Positions 24,184-35,246 of a DNA stretch of 64,000 nt are shown piece by piece. The notes beneath the pieces were generated by a model. The model searched no databases. It worked only from the letters and a program-made list of their open reading frames with translations, and was not told the DNA's origin. The stretch covers positions 18,322-82,321 of the forward strand of contig CAJNYU010003295.1 of assembly GCA_905331475.1 (NCBI GenBank), given 5' to 3'. The first letter of the stretch is position 1, and each line of letters opens with the position of its first letter. Both the position numbers and the translations under genes were made by a program. This DNA comes from Rotaria socialis (taxonomy: Eukaryota; Rotifera; Eurotatoria; Philodinida; Philodinidae).

Positions 24184-24898
24184 TCACCAAACAGGTCTTT
24201 GTAAAGGAAGAACAGGTGAACCAGAACGAGGTACGAGATAAGGGGAGCCAGCGCGTGGTGCGAGATAAGGGGAGCCAGCGCGTGGTACGAGATAAGGGGA
24301 ACCAGCGCGTGGTGCGAGATAAGGGGAACCAGCACGTTGTGGCGCATTGCCATACGGCTGCATATTGTAATATGGAGGTTCAGGACCAACGAATGGTGGA
24401 CCTCGACGACGCTGTTCATCATCGGACGACGACGATGACATTGATCGAACACGACGATTACGTGAATGCGATCGATGACGAGATGCCTGACGTGAACGAG
24501 GTCGTTCATATGAACCACTTCCGAATCGGTTTGGGCTAACTATTGGAGGTGGTGGTCCATAATTGAATGGATATTGTTGATTGGGAAAGTCACCGCCAGC
24601 ACCATTGATTACTACAGGTTCACCAAAACCTGATCGAAATGGATTTGGCATTGGTGATAGACCGAAATTGGCTGGAGGAAATGCAGAGCCACGCATAATA
24701 TTACCGTTTGGAAATGAAACACCACCATTAGGAAATACTCCAGTATTGTAAAAGTTTCCATAACTTCCCTGAGGTAGAACACCTGGGAATTGAGCTGGAA
24801 AACCACTATTACCATAAAAACCTCCACCGTATGAATTCCTAATAATGAATATAGAAACTGTTAAATGTAAACTTTAAACTCTTTTCTAGTACTTACAT
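24184..24898 (-). CDS. Gly/Pro/Ser-rich RS-type protein with nonapeptide repeats
   Basis: The start codon is split by an intron. AT (24898-24897) precedes a GTAAGT donor, and G opens exon 2 at 24838, giving MNSYGGGFYGN; an in-frame TAA sits three codons upstream in exon 1. Exon 2 runs to the stop at 24184 (218 residues). Order: Gly/Asn/Phe-rich N-terminus, GYNGPPPP-type Pro block, an Arg/Ser-rich segment (RSRQASRHRSHSRNRRVRS), an SSSSSDDE acidic patch, and four RAGSPYL(A/V)P repeats. This composition is typical of nuclear RNA-binding or splicing-associated disordered proteins; there is no RRM. Function is inferred from composition only. Confidence 0.7.
24222..24335 (-). repeat. 27-bp coding minisatellite (54-bp higher-order unit)
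   Basis: Four near-identical 27-bp units encode RAGSPYLAP/RAGSPYLVP in the order A, V, A, V. Silent differences follow the same alternation, so the repeat grew at least partly as 54-bp doublets. A fifth degenerate unit (RSGSPVLP) ends the array. Confidence 0.85.
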
Positions 24899-27800
24899 GT
24901 TATTTTATTCGACTGGCTTAAATATAATAATAATTCAAATGAAGTGAAATGCTTATATATGCATATATTGACGCTTCGCCGGTGAATCACTTCGTTAGCA
25001 AAGTAAAGTCAATGATGCATGAGACTCATTAAGAAAACGAGCATGACAGGTAATGAGTAATGAAAATGTGGGCTCATCATTTGATGACTGGTGTCTTTTC
25101 TATCTTATTTTGATATTATTCAAGATGATCATAATAATAATATTATCATCATATATAAAATATGATTATTATTTTTACATATTTTATTTCTTATTTAATC
25201 TCCTTGTTTATTCATAGAGATTTTCAAACAATTATAAAAAAATGATGAGGAAGCATCGAATAGAGATAAACACACGTCAAAATCATTTTTTTCTTCGGCA
25301 GCCTATACTAATTTCAAACTCGCGATTGTCGAAAGAAAACATGGCATAGTTACAATTTATCCAATAGTTTTATTATTGTTTTTCAGTCAGTTGCATGATT
25401 TTGTTTTACACTTTTCTTTTATTTATACATTCTTTTATTTGTTCTGCACGGTCAAGCATTGTTATTGAAGAATTTTAGAGCAAAAATAGAACAAAAGGGT
25501 CACATATTCATAAGGACGGGAAGCGTCACTGAAGTAAATATTGCAGTCACTCAGACAAAGAGTGGGTGCCTAACTTTGTCAACTGTAATAGGTCTGATAA
25601 CATTACTCGTGCTTTTTCAATGACGCTAGATACACTCTGCATAGCTTGTTCTTTTTATCGCATTTTATTATAACCATAATGCACGGTCCATAAAAACACA
25701 CTCTAAGAACCGCGTACCTTTTATGTATTTATTTTAATTGGGCTCTCTTTTTATTTTTCTCCACTCGGAAAAAGTCACCTTTTAAAATAAATGAAAGCAA
25801 GAAACATCTATTCCGAAAAATTCTGATTTTTTCAACATAAAATTTGGTTTTTATTTATCGACCATAAAATCTTCAAATGTGTTCTGTGTTGTTTTCTATT
25901 AGTATGGGAGGCAAAAAAGAAATAGAAATGGAAAATAAAAATTTTACCGCATCGTATAGTCAACTGTGTCAAAAAGACGAACACTGTTTTCTTGTTTTTC
26001 TTTTTCTTTCTGTCGTTCTTTTTGCTTTGCCTTTCATAGCAAGGGCTTCTGCATTTTTGTTTTCCGACCAGGCCCGATAATTTATCGTCGTTATTTTCTC
26101 TGTTAGCATATGTGAGTCACAGAGTCAGACAATTCAGTTAACATATAAATATCTCGAACTCACAGCTTTCTATGCTTATCTTTGATGAAACAACAACAAC
26201 AATAACAACGTTGTGAGTAGCTTTCTGAAAGATATGAAATTAGAACCAGGCTATGACGTTTACGATTTCATGATGAAATGAAAGTAAAATATTTATTTCA
26301 TGACAATTGATGTAGGTCTTTTTTTTTAGCGAAAATGGAACTAAAATACATCAAATGCGCACGCATATCAGAGACAAATTAAACATAAGATAAAGTCATT
26401 TTTAGTTAGGAGTAGTATTACGTTTGTAGCAATACTTTCTTCCCCTATTGGTTTTCAGAAGTTTAGTTTATGATGACGCGTGCGAACACTTTTAGTTTTT
26501 AATGTATTGTTGTTCGAGACAAGAACGTTATTTTTCTTTTATCACATGAAATGAATTTTTATTAGAACTATTATAGGTTACGCCTCACGATTAAAGAAGC
26601 CTTCTGAACAACAGAGTCGTCTCAACTGTGCAATTCATAATTAGGACTTCTTGTTCAGTAAGTTTACATGTCTAATAACTCCTAAGATTTTTTTAAACAC
26701 AAGCCTTGTGAGATGTCGCTGAGAAGCGAGTATTTATCTGAAATCCAATAGTCAGACAAAATACGAGCTCTTTTCTATTAAAACTCTCCGAATATACGAC
26801 AACTCATTAGATCTATCGATGAGCTAAATTTCAAATCAGTATCATCTAGTTTGATTCTTCAATAGATATCTACAAGTCGATCGAACATTGATAAGTTTAG
26901 TGCAGAGATCCTATTGGCGAGTCGTACTGATGTGTTTTTCTTAACTGCTGTAAATCTTTAATTTGAAACAAGAAAAAACTGGTTTGAATTATATTTAATA
27001 AATTACACAGGATTATACTGTTTAGCGCAATGATATTGAATCCCAGAAACAAGAGAGATAGGCTGAAACCGATCAGAAAACTGTGAGCAGAAGCTCCAGA
27101 CGGAAAACGTGTCGGATAATTTACAGTTGTTCCCTAGTGAGAAAAAAAGGAAATGAGCTGGTAGCCACGGGAAAATGTAAACAATTACCGTTCCGGTACG
27201 CTGATTTTCGACGTTATCCACTATGATATCAGAACATGTCTATCGTGAAGCACATTTAAGAAATAGTTGTTTCAAATTTTACATCAATCGTACATATACG
27301 TAGCTATATGTAGCAAGTAAATTTATTCAGGAAAATCAACCAATGATGCCAGTAATGTTTTGAAGATCACTAGAAATACCTTCGATTCCTAGTGAAGACT
27401 AATAATTTACATCTATAACCTTTCGTATTGTATATTCAGAACAGTTTATGTATTGTTCTGTCCTATTTCAGGTTGTTGAAACAATAAAAATCTTGAGTTT
27501 ATTAATGCCCAACAAAATATATTGAGAACATATAATTAAACCTTCACTTTTTGTACTCGTTGCAGGCATCTCGTTTCGTTCTCTCATCAATCATGCATTC
27601 ATACGTATACTATATGCATATACTTCCTTTCTTTGCCTGTCATAAATTGAGTTATGAACGAACATTTGCTCACTATTGCATAATTCTTCTTCTAGTAAAC
27701 GAAATCATATGTTTTGACCGTTGATAGTTGTTAGGTAGTAGCGCCATCTGCGATCATACCTATCTTTGCTATCATATCTACCTATTGGTCAAGAGACGTA

Positions 27801-27970
27801 AGTGAAATTTTATTGGAAAAGAAGTTGAATAAAGCTAGAAAGTTAGTGATACAATACAGATTAACGATATTCATTTTTTGTTCGATTTTATTTTCAATTT
27901 AAATCCTTTTTTTTGTAGAATAATTAATTTGAAACCTAAATAGTATTAATTTCAAATTATTTTTATTCAA
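24899..27970. other. Intergenic, no gene seen
   Basis: About 3 kb between a minus-strand and a plus-strand gene, so it holds both promoters. AT-rich. Frames at 25877-26080 (+) and 27003-27221 (-) have no domain or splice context. A small (CAA)n stretch lies near 26189-26207. Confidence 0.45.
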
Positions 27971-29314
27971 ATGGCTAAGGCTGCAGTTATAAATCCTCGA
28001 GGAGATTTAAAAGTCTTCACAGATTGTATGTATTTTATCAATGGCAATTGTAAATCAAATGATAAATGTCGTTATCGCCACTGTGAAGCAGCTGCGAAGC
28101 AAACAAATAATTGTTTTAGATGGCCAAAACTATGTCGTGATGCTAAATGTCCCTACCGACATCCTGCAACACCAAAACAAGGTGACCAGAAAAAAAAGAC
28201 CGTACCCGAACCTCCGATTGTTCAGCAAAATCTACAACAACCTGTACCTACACCAGCACGAAGAGACGGTTTGATAAGCTTCTTCTGGGATATCGAAAAT
28301 GTTCCTATACCAAAAGGTCAAAAACCTTTCGACATTGTTCAACGTATTCGCGACAAATTAGTCGTTCAATCTGGCTTACGAGAATATAGTTTTTCATGCT
28401 ATTGTAATAGTACAACAATATCTCAAGAGAATCAGTTGAGCTTATTTCATGCGAACGTTCGTATTGTTCATATACCTGATCGAAAACCCGGTGCAGTGGA
28501 TCGTCAAATAATGCTTGAACTAGATCGTTTTGAACGGGCTCATCAACCTCCGGCAACCATCGTTCTTATATCTGGTGATATTGATTTCGTTGGTAAACTA
28601 AGTGATCTTCGTCATCAAGCTGGATTTCATGTTATAGTTATTCATAATAAACCAGCTAAAACAGAATTAAAAGCAACAGTAAATTCTCATTATCCATGGG
28701 AAACATTTACAAAATCAGTCAATGAGACAGACAGTCGTTCAGAATTATTATCCGAGGGATTCGGACGCCGAACACCATTATCATATAGAACAAACAATCA
28801 AGCTGCCACAAATCATCAACGCAAAACTGATCCATCACCAATGCGTTCAACTCCACCACCGAAAGCAGCTCGGCCAGCTGCTACAGGAAAAAAGCGAATG
28901 TACGAATGTCCTAAATGCTCAAGTGAATTTGAATCTGTTCAAGCTTTACGACAGCATCAAGATGCTAAAGATCATTTATTTGATTGTCCACAATGTGATG
29001 AAACTTTTGTCACACTTGACGGACTATCGCAACATCAGAAAGCCAAAGGTCATGAAGAAGTAGAATACATTTGTGAACAGTGTAGTCGTCGATTTGCTAA
29101 AATTGACAGTTTAAAGCAACATCAACAAGCTACTAATCATAATGCAGTTACAAATGAAGTACCATTTATGGCTGGGCATATGTTTCCACCGGCAAGTCCT
29201 AATAATAAACAAGTTAAAAATGATATTATTCAAGATGCAGCAATGATTGTTATACAAAGAGGCATTGATGCTCTTGTTGAATATTATCCAAAAATTTTCC
29301 CATCAAATAAATAA
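27971..29314 (+). CDS. Predicted ribonuclease: tandem CCCH + NYN + C2H2 zinc fingers
   Basis: Intronless, 447 residues. Two CCCH fingers come first (C19-C27-C33-H37 and C48-C55-C60-H64, joined by the CEAA segment), a pairing that recalls the N-terminus of ZC3H11A. A Pro linker leads to an NYN domain of the MARF1 type: FFWDIENVPIP (D107), an R-Q-I-M-L-E-L block, VLISGDIDF (D203, D205) and LSDLRHQAGFHVIVIH. NYN domains are PIN-like, metal-dependent ribonucleases, and the acidic residues are present. Three C2H2-type fingers follow (YECPKCSSEF, FDCPQCDETF, YICEQCSRRF, each with H-x5-H spacing as in RNA-binding fingers), then an 80-residue tail. Likely an RNA-binding nuclease in mRNA or silencing control (inference). 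AATAAA overlaps the stop. A cluster of inverted repeats begins 36 bp downstream. Confidence 0.85.
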   Translation: MAKAAVINPRGDLKVFTDCMYFINGNCKSNDKCRYRHCEAAAKQTNNCFRWPKLCRDAKCPYRHPATPKQGDQKKKTVPEPPIVQQNLQQPVPTPARRDGLISFFWDIENVPIPKGQKPFDIVQRIRDKLVVQSGLREYSFSCYCNSTTISQENQLSLFHANVRIVHIPDRKPGAVDRQIMLELDRFERAHQPPATIVLISGDIDFVGKLSDLRHQAGFHVIVIHNKPAKTELKATVNSHYPWETFTKSVNETDSRSELLSEGFGRRTPLSYRTNNQAATNHQRKTDPSPMRSTPPPKAARPAATGKKRMYECPKCSSEFESVQALRQHQDAKDHLFDCPQCDETFVTLDGLSQHQKAKGHEEVEYICEQCSRRFAKIDSLKQHQQATNHNAVTNEVPFMAGHMFPPASPNNKQVKNDIIQDAAMIVIQRGIDALVEYYPKIFPSNK

Positions 29315-29349
29315 ATATATAACTTTTCATAAAATCATTCTTTTACACC

Positions 29350-29442
29350 TGTTCATTCAAAAACCATGAATCCCGAAAATTAAAAAATTTCAAATTTGGA
29401 TAAATAGCATCCTAGTTTGAAATTTTTGTTTTTGAATGAACA
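29350..29442. repeat. Inverted repeat 1 (hairpin) in 3' flank of the NYN gene
   Basis: TGTTCATTCAAAAAC at 29350-29364 is the exact reverse complement of 29428-29442, and an inner pair (AATTTCAAAT..GGAT / ATCCTAGTTTGAAATT) continues the stem after a bulge. Being 36-128 bp past the stop codon, it could lie in the 3' UTR. Confidence 0.8.
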
Positions 29443-29510
29443 ATCAACTGCACCCATGCCATTCTATACATGAACATGGAGTAGAAGAATGATAGAAGAA
29501 AATATTTGAT

Positions 29511-29573
29511 GCTAATAATCAATGTTCAAATAGAAGAAAAAAAAACTACTATTTGAATGTTTGATTATTTCAT
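29511..29573. repeat. Inverted repeat 2 (hairpin)
   Basis: AATAATCAATGTTCAAATAG pairs, with a few mismatches, with CTATTTGAATGTTTGATTAT across a short A-rich loop. It is the second hairpin in the NYN gene 3' flank. Confidence 0.7.
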
Positions 29574-29848
29574 TTTAATTGTTCTACATGATAATGTAAA
29601 ACAGCTAAAATATATATGTAAATATTTTGCGATTGTTTGTTGGTCGTATATCTTGTTTTTTCTAAATATATGTGCACTGTTATATCAAAATTAAATCTTT
29701 CGAATGATAATGTGTTATTGACACATATTTTTAGCTAACATCGATTGATTCAATTTCGTTATACACATATATATATAATTTGAAACTTTATGTAGTCGCG
29801 CTTTTGATAAACTTAAATAAATATTCAATAGCAATTGTCATTTCTATT

Positions 29849-30337
29849 CTAACAAGGGAACATTCTCAAGTGATTCGCACCATTTCGATTCATCTTTTGC
29901 TGGCTTGCAGGGCCGGTCATATATATGAAATACCTGAAAGGGTTCGTGCCATTGCGGGTCGGTATCAAAGTTATGAGCGGAAAACGTGCTACAATAGATG
30001 GTGCCACCTTCTATGTGCTATTTTTTTCTTCTTTGCATATCTCAACTAGGGGATGATTTTCCCCATAGATATTTATAAAACGAACATTCCTCGACTTGCT
30101 CAAACCAAAAAAGTTTCGAGAAGTATGTTGGAGCTACCTGATCGAAAGAGCGAAACATTAATGAATAGATAGTAGCACCATCTATCAGAGCAGTTGTTTC
30201 ACTCATAACTTTGGAACCGAGCAGCAGTGGCACGAACCCTTTCACATATGTCATGTATATGATGAGCTCTACAAACCAGCAAAAGATGAGTCGAAATGGT
30301 GCGAATCACTTGAGAACGTTCCCTCGTAAGAATATAC
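29849..30337. repeat. Inverted repeat 3: long foldback, arms about 168 bp
   Basis: The arm 29849-30018 is the imperfect reverse complement of 30170-30337 (roughly four of five bases by eye). Shared blocks include TTCTCAAGTGATTCGCACCA, CATCTTTTGCTGG, AAAGGGTTCGTGCCA, AAAGTTATGAG and ATAGATGGTGC. The spacer is about 150 bp. Transcription would give a long double-stranded hairpin. No terminal motif or transposase is visible. Confidence 0.85.
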
Positions 30338-30559
30338 TCACTATGCATTACTGCATGGCGTGGATAATAATAAAAAATGATTTTGGCACGATAGTTATTG
30401 CTGTTAAAATTTTGGATGATCTCCACCATCGAGTAAACACGATAGCTTTTGTGATTATTCATCTTGGAATTCTTCTAGGAGTTATATTCTGTCTAATTCT
30501 TATATTTTTCTGATTGACATAGTCTCTTTTATGAATTGAGCCTTGCTGCCGACGCATGA

Positions 30560-30997
30560 ATGAGTACTTTTAGAACAGAAGTCAGAGAAAGAGGAAAAAG
30601 GCGGATTTTGAAAATCCCATAAATTGAAAAGCATTTTCCCCTCTGTGAATGAAGTAATTTCAACCTGAAATTCTTCCCATATATAGGTTTCATGGTCCAT
30701 AAAAGATCCTAAACGTTTCAACTCGAACCAATGTTTCCTTCTTAAAATATTGAATTTTCCAAAAAAACTGGATTTTCTGACCGTGCCGTGAAATGAGTAT
30801 TTCTTGCGCATTCGTTATTTTGAGAAGGAAAGATCTGTTTGCGCTAAAAATTGTAGAATATTTTAAGGATCATGACACTTACATATGGGAAAAAATTCAG
30901 ATGGAAATTCCATCATTCACGTTTTGGATTTTTGGATTTTCAAAATCCCAAATTCGCCTTTTCTCCCTTGAATCAGAGTTTTTTCTATGCAATATCC
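30560..30997. repeat. Inverted repeat 4: long diverged foldback, arms about 190 bp
   Basis: 30560-30755 and 30808-30997 are diverged reverse complements (about two thirds identical by eye). Shared blocks include the TATATGGGAA segment, TTGGGATTTTCAAAATCC-like cores and GCCTTTT..TC. Read outward, both arms encode similar short peptides (ILRRK...HxTYIWE...EI.SFT), so the ancestor may have been a coding exon duplicated head to head. Confidence 0.7.
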
Positions 30998-31939
30998 TTC
31001 GAAAGCTTCTTTACTACAGACTTCATAGATAATAAAAAATCTGATGCAATTCGTATTACATCTTCTAAATCAAGATTGCTTATTGAGAAACGTTTTAAAT
31101 TGAATTTAGCTAGTGTCTGTCAACCTCAATGAGATTTGTTCCTCTATAAATTTAATTATTAAGTAGAATAAATTTGTGAACCACCTGATCTCAAACACGT
31201 GCGGTATATCTATCGTCAACTAGCCATTGTCGACAGTTGTTTGTTTTGTCAGATCGTCTCTATGAAACTCAAACCTTTTCATAATCGATACACAGTTTCT
31301 ATATAGCTGTGAGAACTTGTCTATTAGCTTAGAAGAAATTCTCCATACATTTCATCGTGACCTTAGCGCGTAAGACTAATACAAGTATCCTTGGTTATTA
31401 GTTTCTCGTCTACATATTCGGAAGAATGTATTTACTGATGTTTTATCCAATCAATCGTAGTTAATTTAGATCAACAATATAGTAAATCCTATCGACGACG
31501 GTTAACAAACAATTTACGATTAGTGTAACCTTCGAGACAATTTAATCTGTATTGTTTCGCTCGTTCATATCGTGGTATAGAAAACTGGAGAATCTAATGA
31601 AATATTTTTATCTAAAAATTATTTATTTTCGCGAAAAAAAAGAAGGAAACAAAGAAGCGCATTACATATAAAAGAAATCACGTTAGAAACCGTGAATACT
31701 TAAGATTATTGGTTTGATTATGCAACTGTTGCCGTATGTTGGTATCATCATGAACGTTTCGAAATTGTCATGTTTGATCGATAGTGAAAGTAAAGATTCT
31801 CTGAGCGTTTACAGAAGAAACAAAAGAGACGACGTTTTGTTAGAACGAAATATGCATGCTTGTGACTAGATACAAAAATAAGTTCAGAATAATAAGATTG
31901 TTATTAATCGAAGGAATACATCAGGGCGATATTGTTAAT

Positions 31940-34900
31940 TTATGTTTTTAATATTCGATTTTGTTCATCTGATAAGCAAATGACATTAGTTGAACTTGTA
32001 TCGAATCGATGTGTACTATGTGTTGATGGACGATTTTGTGAATCAATATTTGTTGTTAAGCTATTCGATAAGCGCTTTGTTAATGAGTCATATTTTGAAT
32101 TTTTACTAAATGAACGTTCGTCTTGTTCGTCATCTTGTTGAACAAGTGTAACATAACAGTTTTTCGATGATAATTGTAATGCTGATTCATCGTTATCATC
32201 TTCAATAGGCGAACCATCGTTTAAATTATTATTTGCATCTTTCAGTTCATTTGGCGCAATCTTTTGTGATAATGGACGTAAACGTTTAAGAACAATAAAT
32301 AATGAAATCAGAGTGAATACAGTCAATCCAAGCATTGTTGTCATCATAATATGAAGACGAGTTAACAGTGTTGATGCAAATATCGGACCAACTAAGAATA
32401 AAACAAAAATAAATGTACAATTTTTTCTGTCAGACCCTAAGCAATTTAATCATACAAGACGGTATACATAGGTCTTAGCTACCCTCTACATGGCTTTCAA
32501 GATTCGACCTTGAGAGATATTTTTAAAAGCATGATTTTTATCTCCTGCGTGAACATGATCAGAAATGTCAACCCCATAATATAGTTTTTGATTTCGAATT
32601 TCAAGCAATGCCGAATAAAAAATCGTTTCAGCTGGTCAAAAACTACTGAAGTGAAATTCCGATTACAAATTGAAAAAGTATTAACTAGACCATTATTAAA
32701 ATTATAAGAATATAAGCTATGATTTAATTGGTACCACAGATTTTGTTAAAATAGCTTTTACTGATTATTAAAGAATGATCTCGTTCCTGGTGACAATTCG
32801 CTTCATTACGTAATCGATATTGGTGATGCCCTATGAGTGACAACGAATCTTTTATCGTATTGGCGAAGCCTCATAGACCTTCACAACTAAGTGCTGAAAC
32901 CCGATGAAAATAGGAATTATCAGCATGATTTATACAAGTAGTAAAAGTCCATCGGCAATCATTCAGTTATCGAGATATTTATTATAATTTTTTTCCTCGA
33001 AATCATCACTTTTCTGTGAATGTCAGACTTTTCAATGCTGCCCTATAGCAACGTCTCGATGATACTTGTTTTTTTATAAATTTGAGCATGCTCGGATTAA
33101 TCATCTCAGAGTAGAGACAGTTATATCGTTAAAAGTAAACTAGTTTGATTCACGTTTTGCTACAAATAATATTTAATGTTTTAACATTCCAAATTCTAAC
33201 CAAGCAAGAATAGTGGAACGTGATAAAGATAAATTTACTGAAAATGCCATAAGGTAGGCTGATTGCAATGTACATAAATATTTCTATAAACTGCGTTTAG
33301 TCTATTGGTCATCATGTTTAACAAGGTTTTCTTGCTGAATATGTCTACTTTTGTTATTAACAGCTTAATTTTTTTCTAGATAAAAACCTGTTTGCCTTGG
33401 AGATCAAAGAGATTATTCATTATCTTGTACTTACTTATAGTTCCAATGCCCATAATCAGACGTTGAATACCTTGAGAGAATCCTTGCAGCTCTTTCTTAG
33501 TTAATTTGGTAAACAAGGATACACTAGTAGCTGCTAGAAATGGTAAACCGAGTAAATCAAGAAAGACAAAAATAATAAACATTGTGAATAAACGCATATC
33601 AACAACGCCAGCGTTTGATTTTCCAGACCAACCCCATGAATAAGATGCCCAAGTGAAAAATGTTCCTATAGTGCAAGCAAGTGTTAATGACATAAAACCA
33701 AAGGCAAGTAAAAATCTATCTTCAAATCTTTTTGAAAGTACGAATACAAGCGATAGATAAACGAAAATGATTTCTAGACCAGCGCATGCAAATAATATAG
33801 ATGTGTGAAATGTATTCCAACTAAAATGTTTCTCTGTAAATGCAGCTACGATTGTTTCTAATGCCGTTTGATTGAAGTAGGCAATAAATGTAGCACAAAA
33901 TAAAACAAACATTTCAACACGCATGTATTGATCAACATAAATTTTCGGTGATAGTTTTTGCTCTTCTTGTCGCATTGGCTGATCCGATCGGGTATATTTA
34001 TGTTTAGGAGAATCATCCGATGCTGATGGTCCTGTTGTTGTTGATGGCGTCCGATCATAGAAGCAAAACCAACAAGCAATATGAAGTGTTACCCATATAC
34101 AAGCCATTAAAAATCCTGGACCATTGTAATGATTTACATGAACTGAACCTAATAGATATATTCAATTCATATTGAAGACAATCAGATTAAACGAACATCA
34201 AACAAACAAAAAAAGCAACGCACCTATATGAAAGTTCATCTTGCTAACAAGAAGTGTAAAACATGGACCAATCAGTAGACCTAAAAATATACATTAATAT
34301 ATGAAAAATTTACAGGAAAATAAAACATTTATAAAAGCTGACGCACATCATTTCACATGTGAAAGATGAAATAGTTTTTTTCTTTTATAATTGATGACTG
34401 TCTAGACTCCCTTAAGATACATATTTTATTAACATCTCAAACTATAATGAAGTGAGACGAGGAAAAAATAATGTTTCTCACCAAGTTGTCGACATCCCAA
34501 TATAATCGAAATAGCTTTCGTGCGATCTTTTTCTGTTGTACGATGAGCTACATCCGCAAGAATCTATTTATGAATGTATGAAATATTCATTTTTTAATTA
34601 TTATTATTATTGACAAAAAAATTGCAATCGTACTTACTGGTGGTACTGCGCCTAGGCCAACCCCAGAAACTAATCTTCCCAATAGAACAATATGAATATT
34701 ATTTGTAAGAAAATATAGAATATTTCCAGCTATTTCAAATATACTTGATACAAGTATAAGAACTTTAACTTTTCCAGTTATATCAGAAATTTTCCCCATA
34801 ATAACTCCAGCTATGGCACCAGATATACTATAGAACGAAAGGATTAAACCAACATAAATATTCGCATTCGTCATTGTTTTAACATAATCAAATGCAGTTG

Positions 34901-35246
34901 GTAAAATCACGGCATATTCAACACCGGTCATAAAACCAAATAGACATATTGTACAAAATGTTAACATCACATGTCGATGGCCATGAGTCCAACGAAAAAA
35001 GTCTGCTGAATGTGTTATGGATTCTGTGGGCTCTTTTGCATCTTCGTCATCTTCAGTAACATTGGGAAGATGTAGGGATCCATTTTTTGCACCATTTATT
35101 GACGGTGAAATAATATGATGATCGATATTTGGAAATTTACTTCTATGTTGATCTTCAATAAGTACTTGTTCACATGATGATAAGACATCGGATTCGTTTT
35201 GATTCAACGATGATCGATGATGTGAACCAGCCGAAGATTCATGCAT
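31940..35246 (-). CDS. Major facilitator transporter, MFSD8 (CLN7)-like
   Basis: Exons 35246-34638, 34563-34482, 34280-34224, 34148-33435 and 32391-31940 join in frame to 637 residues, all with good splice sites. A polar ~90-residue N-terminus leads into MFS helices (HRHVMLTFCTICLFGFMTG, YVGLILSFYSISGAIAGVIMG with the KISDITGK cytoplasmic loop, RLVSGVGLGAVPP). The second half has FVLFCATFIAYFNQTALETI, a match to the corresponding MFSD8 segment, then LGLPFLAATSVSLFTK and IIGPIFASTLL. MFSD8 is a lysosomal membrane protein, loss of which causes a neuronal ceroid lipofuscinosis in humans. The ATG at 35246 is chosen because the frame further upstream lacks an ATG; an acceptor at 35267-35268 leaves room for an earlier 5' exon. 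The last intron (32392-33434) is over 1 kb. The family call is good, the start less so. Confidence 0.8.
32392..33434. other. Long (about 1 kb) intron of the MFSD8-like gene
   Basis: The last intron, some 20 times longer than typical here. I see no ORF, no copy of the dispersed repeat and no inverted repeat in it. Confidence 0.6.

Larger units (their letters stand above)
29315..31939. other. Gene-free region rich in inverted repeats
   Basis: Four successive inverted repeats occupy 29350-31000 (listed separately). The open frames seen here (29780-30049, 30042-30254, 30199-30462, 30500-30811, 30793-31032) run along the repeat arms. The rest (31000-31939) shows nothing. Confidence 0.7.

Noticed and set aside
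24216-24539. Plus-strand ORF of 107 residues with VRDKGSQR repeats.
   Set aside because: Antisense shadow of the RAGSPYL minisatellite; the minus frame has the splice, start and composition of the real gene.
29780-30462. Two ORFs with similar peptides (SQVIRTIS...LLL).
   Set aside because: They are the two arms of inverted repeat 3 read from each strand; neither has an independent start or splice context.
31434-31450. CTGATG as part of a hammerhead ribozyme core, known from bdelloid Athena elements.
   Set aside because: The full CTGATGA core and a paired GAAA are not present nearby.
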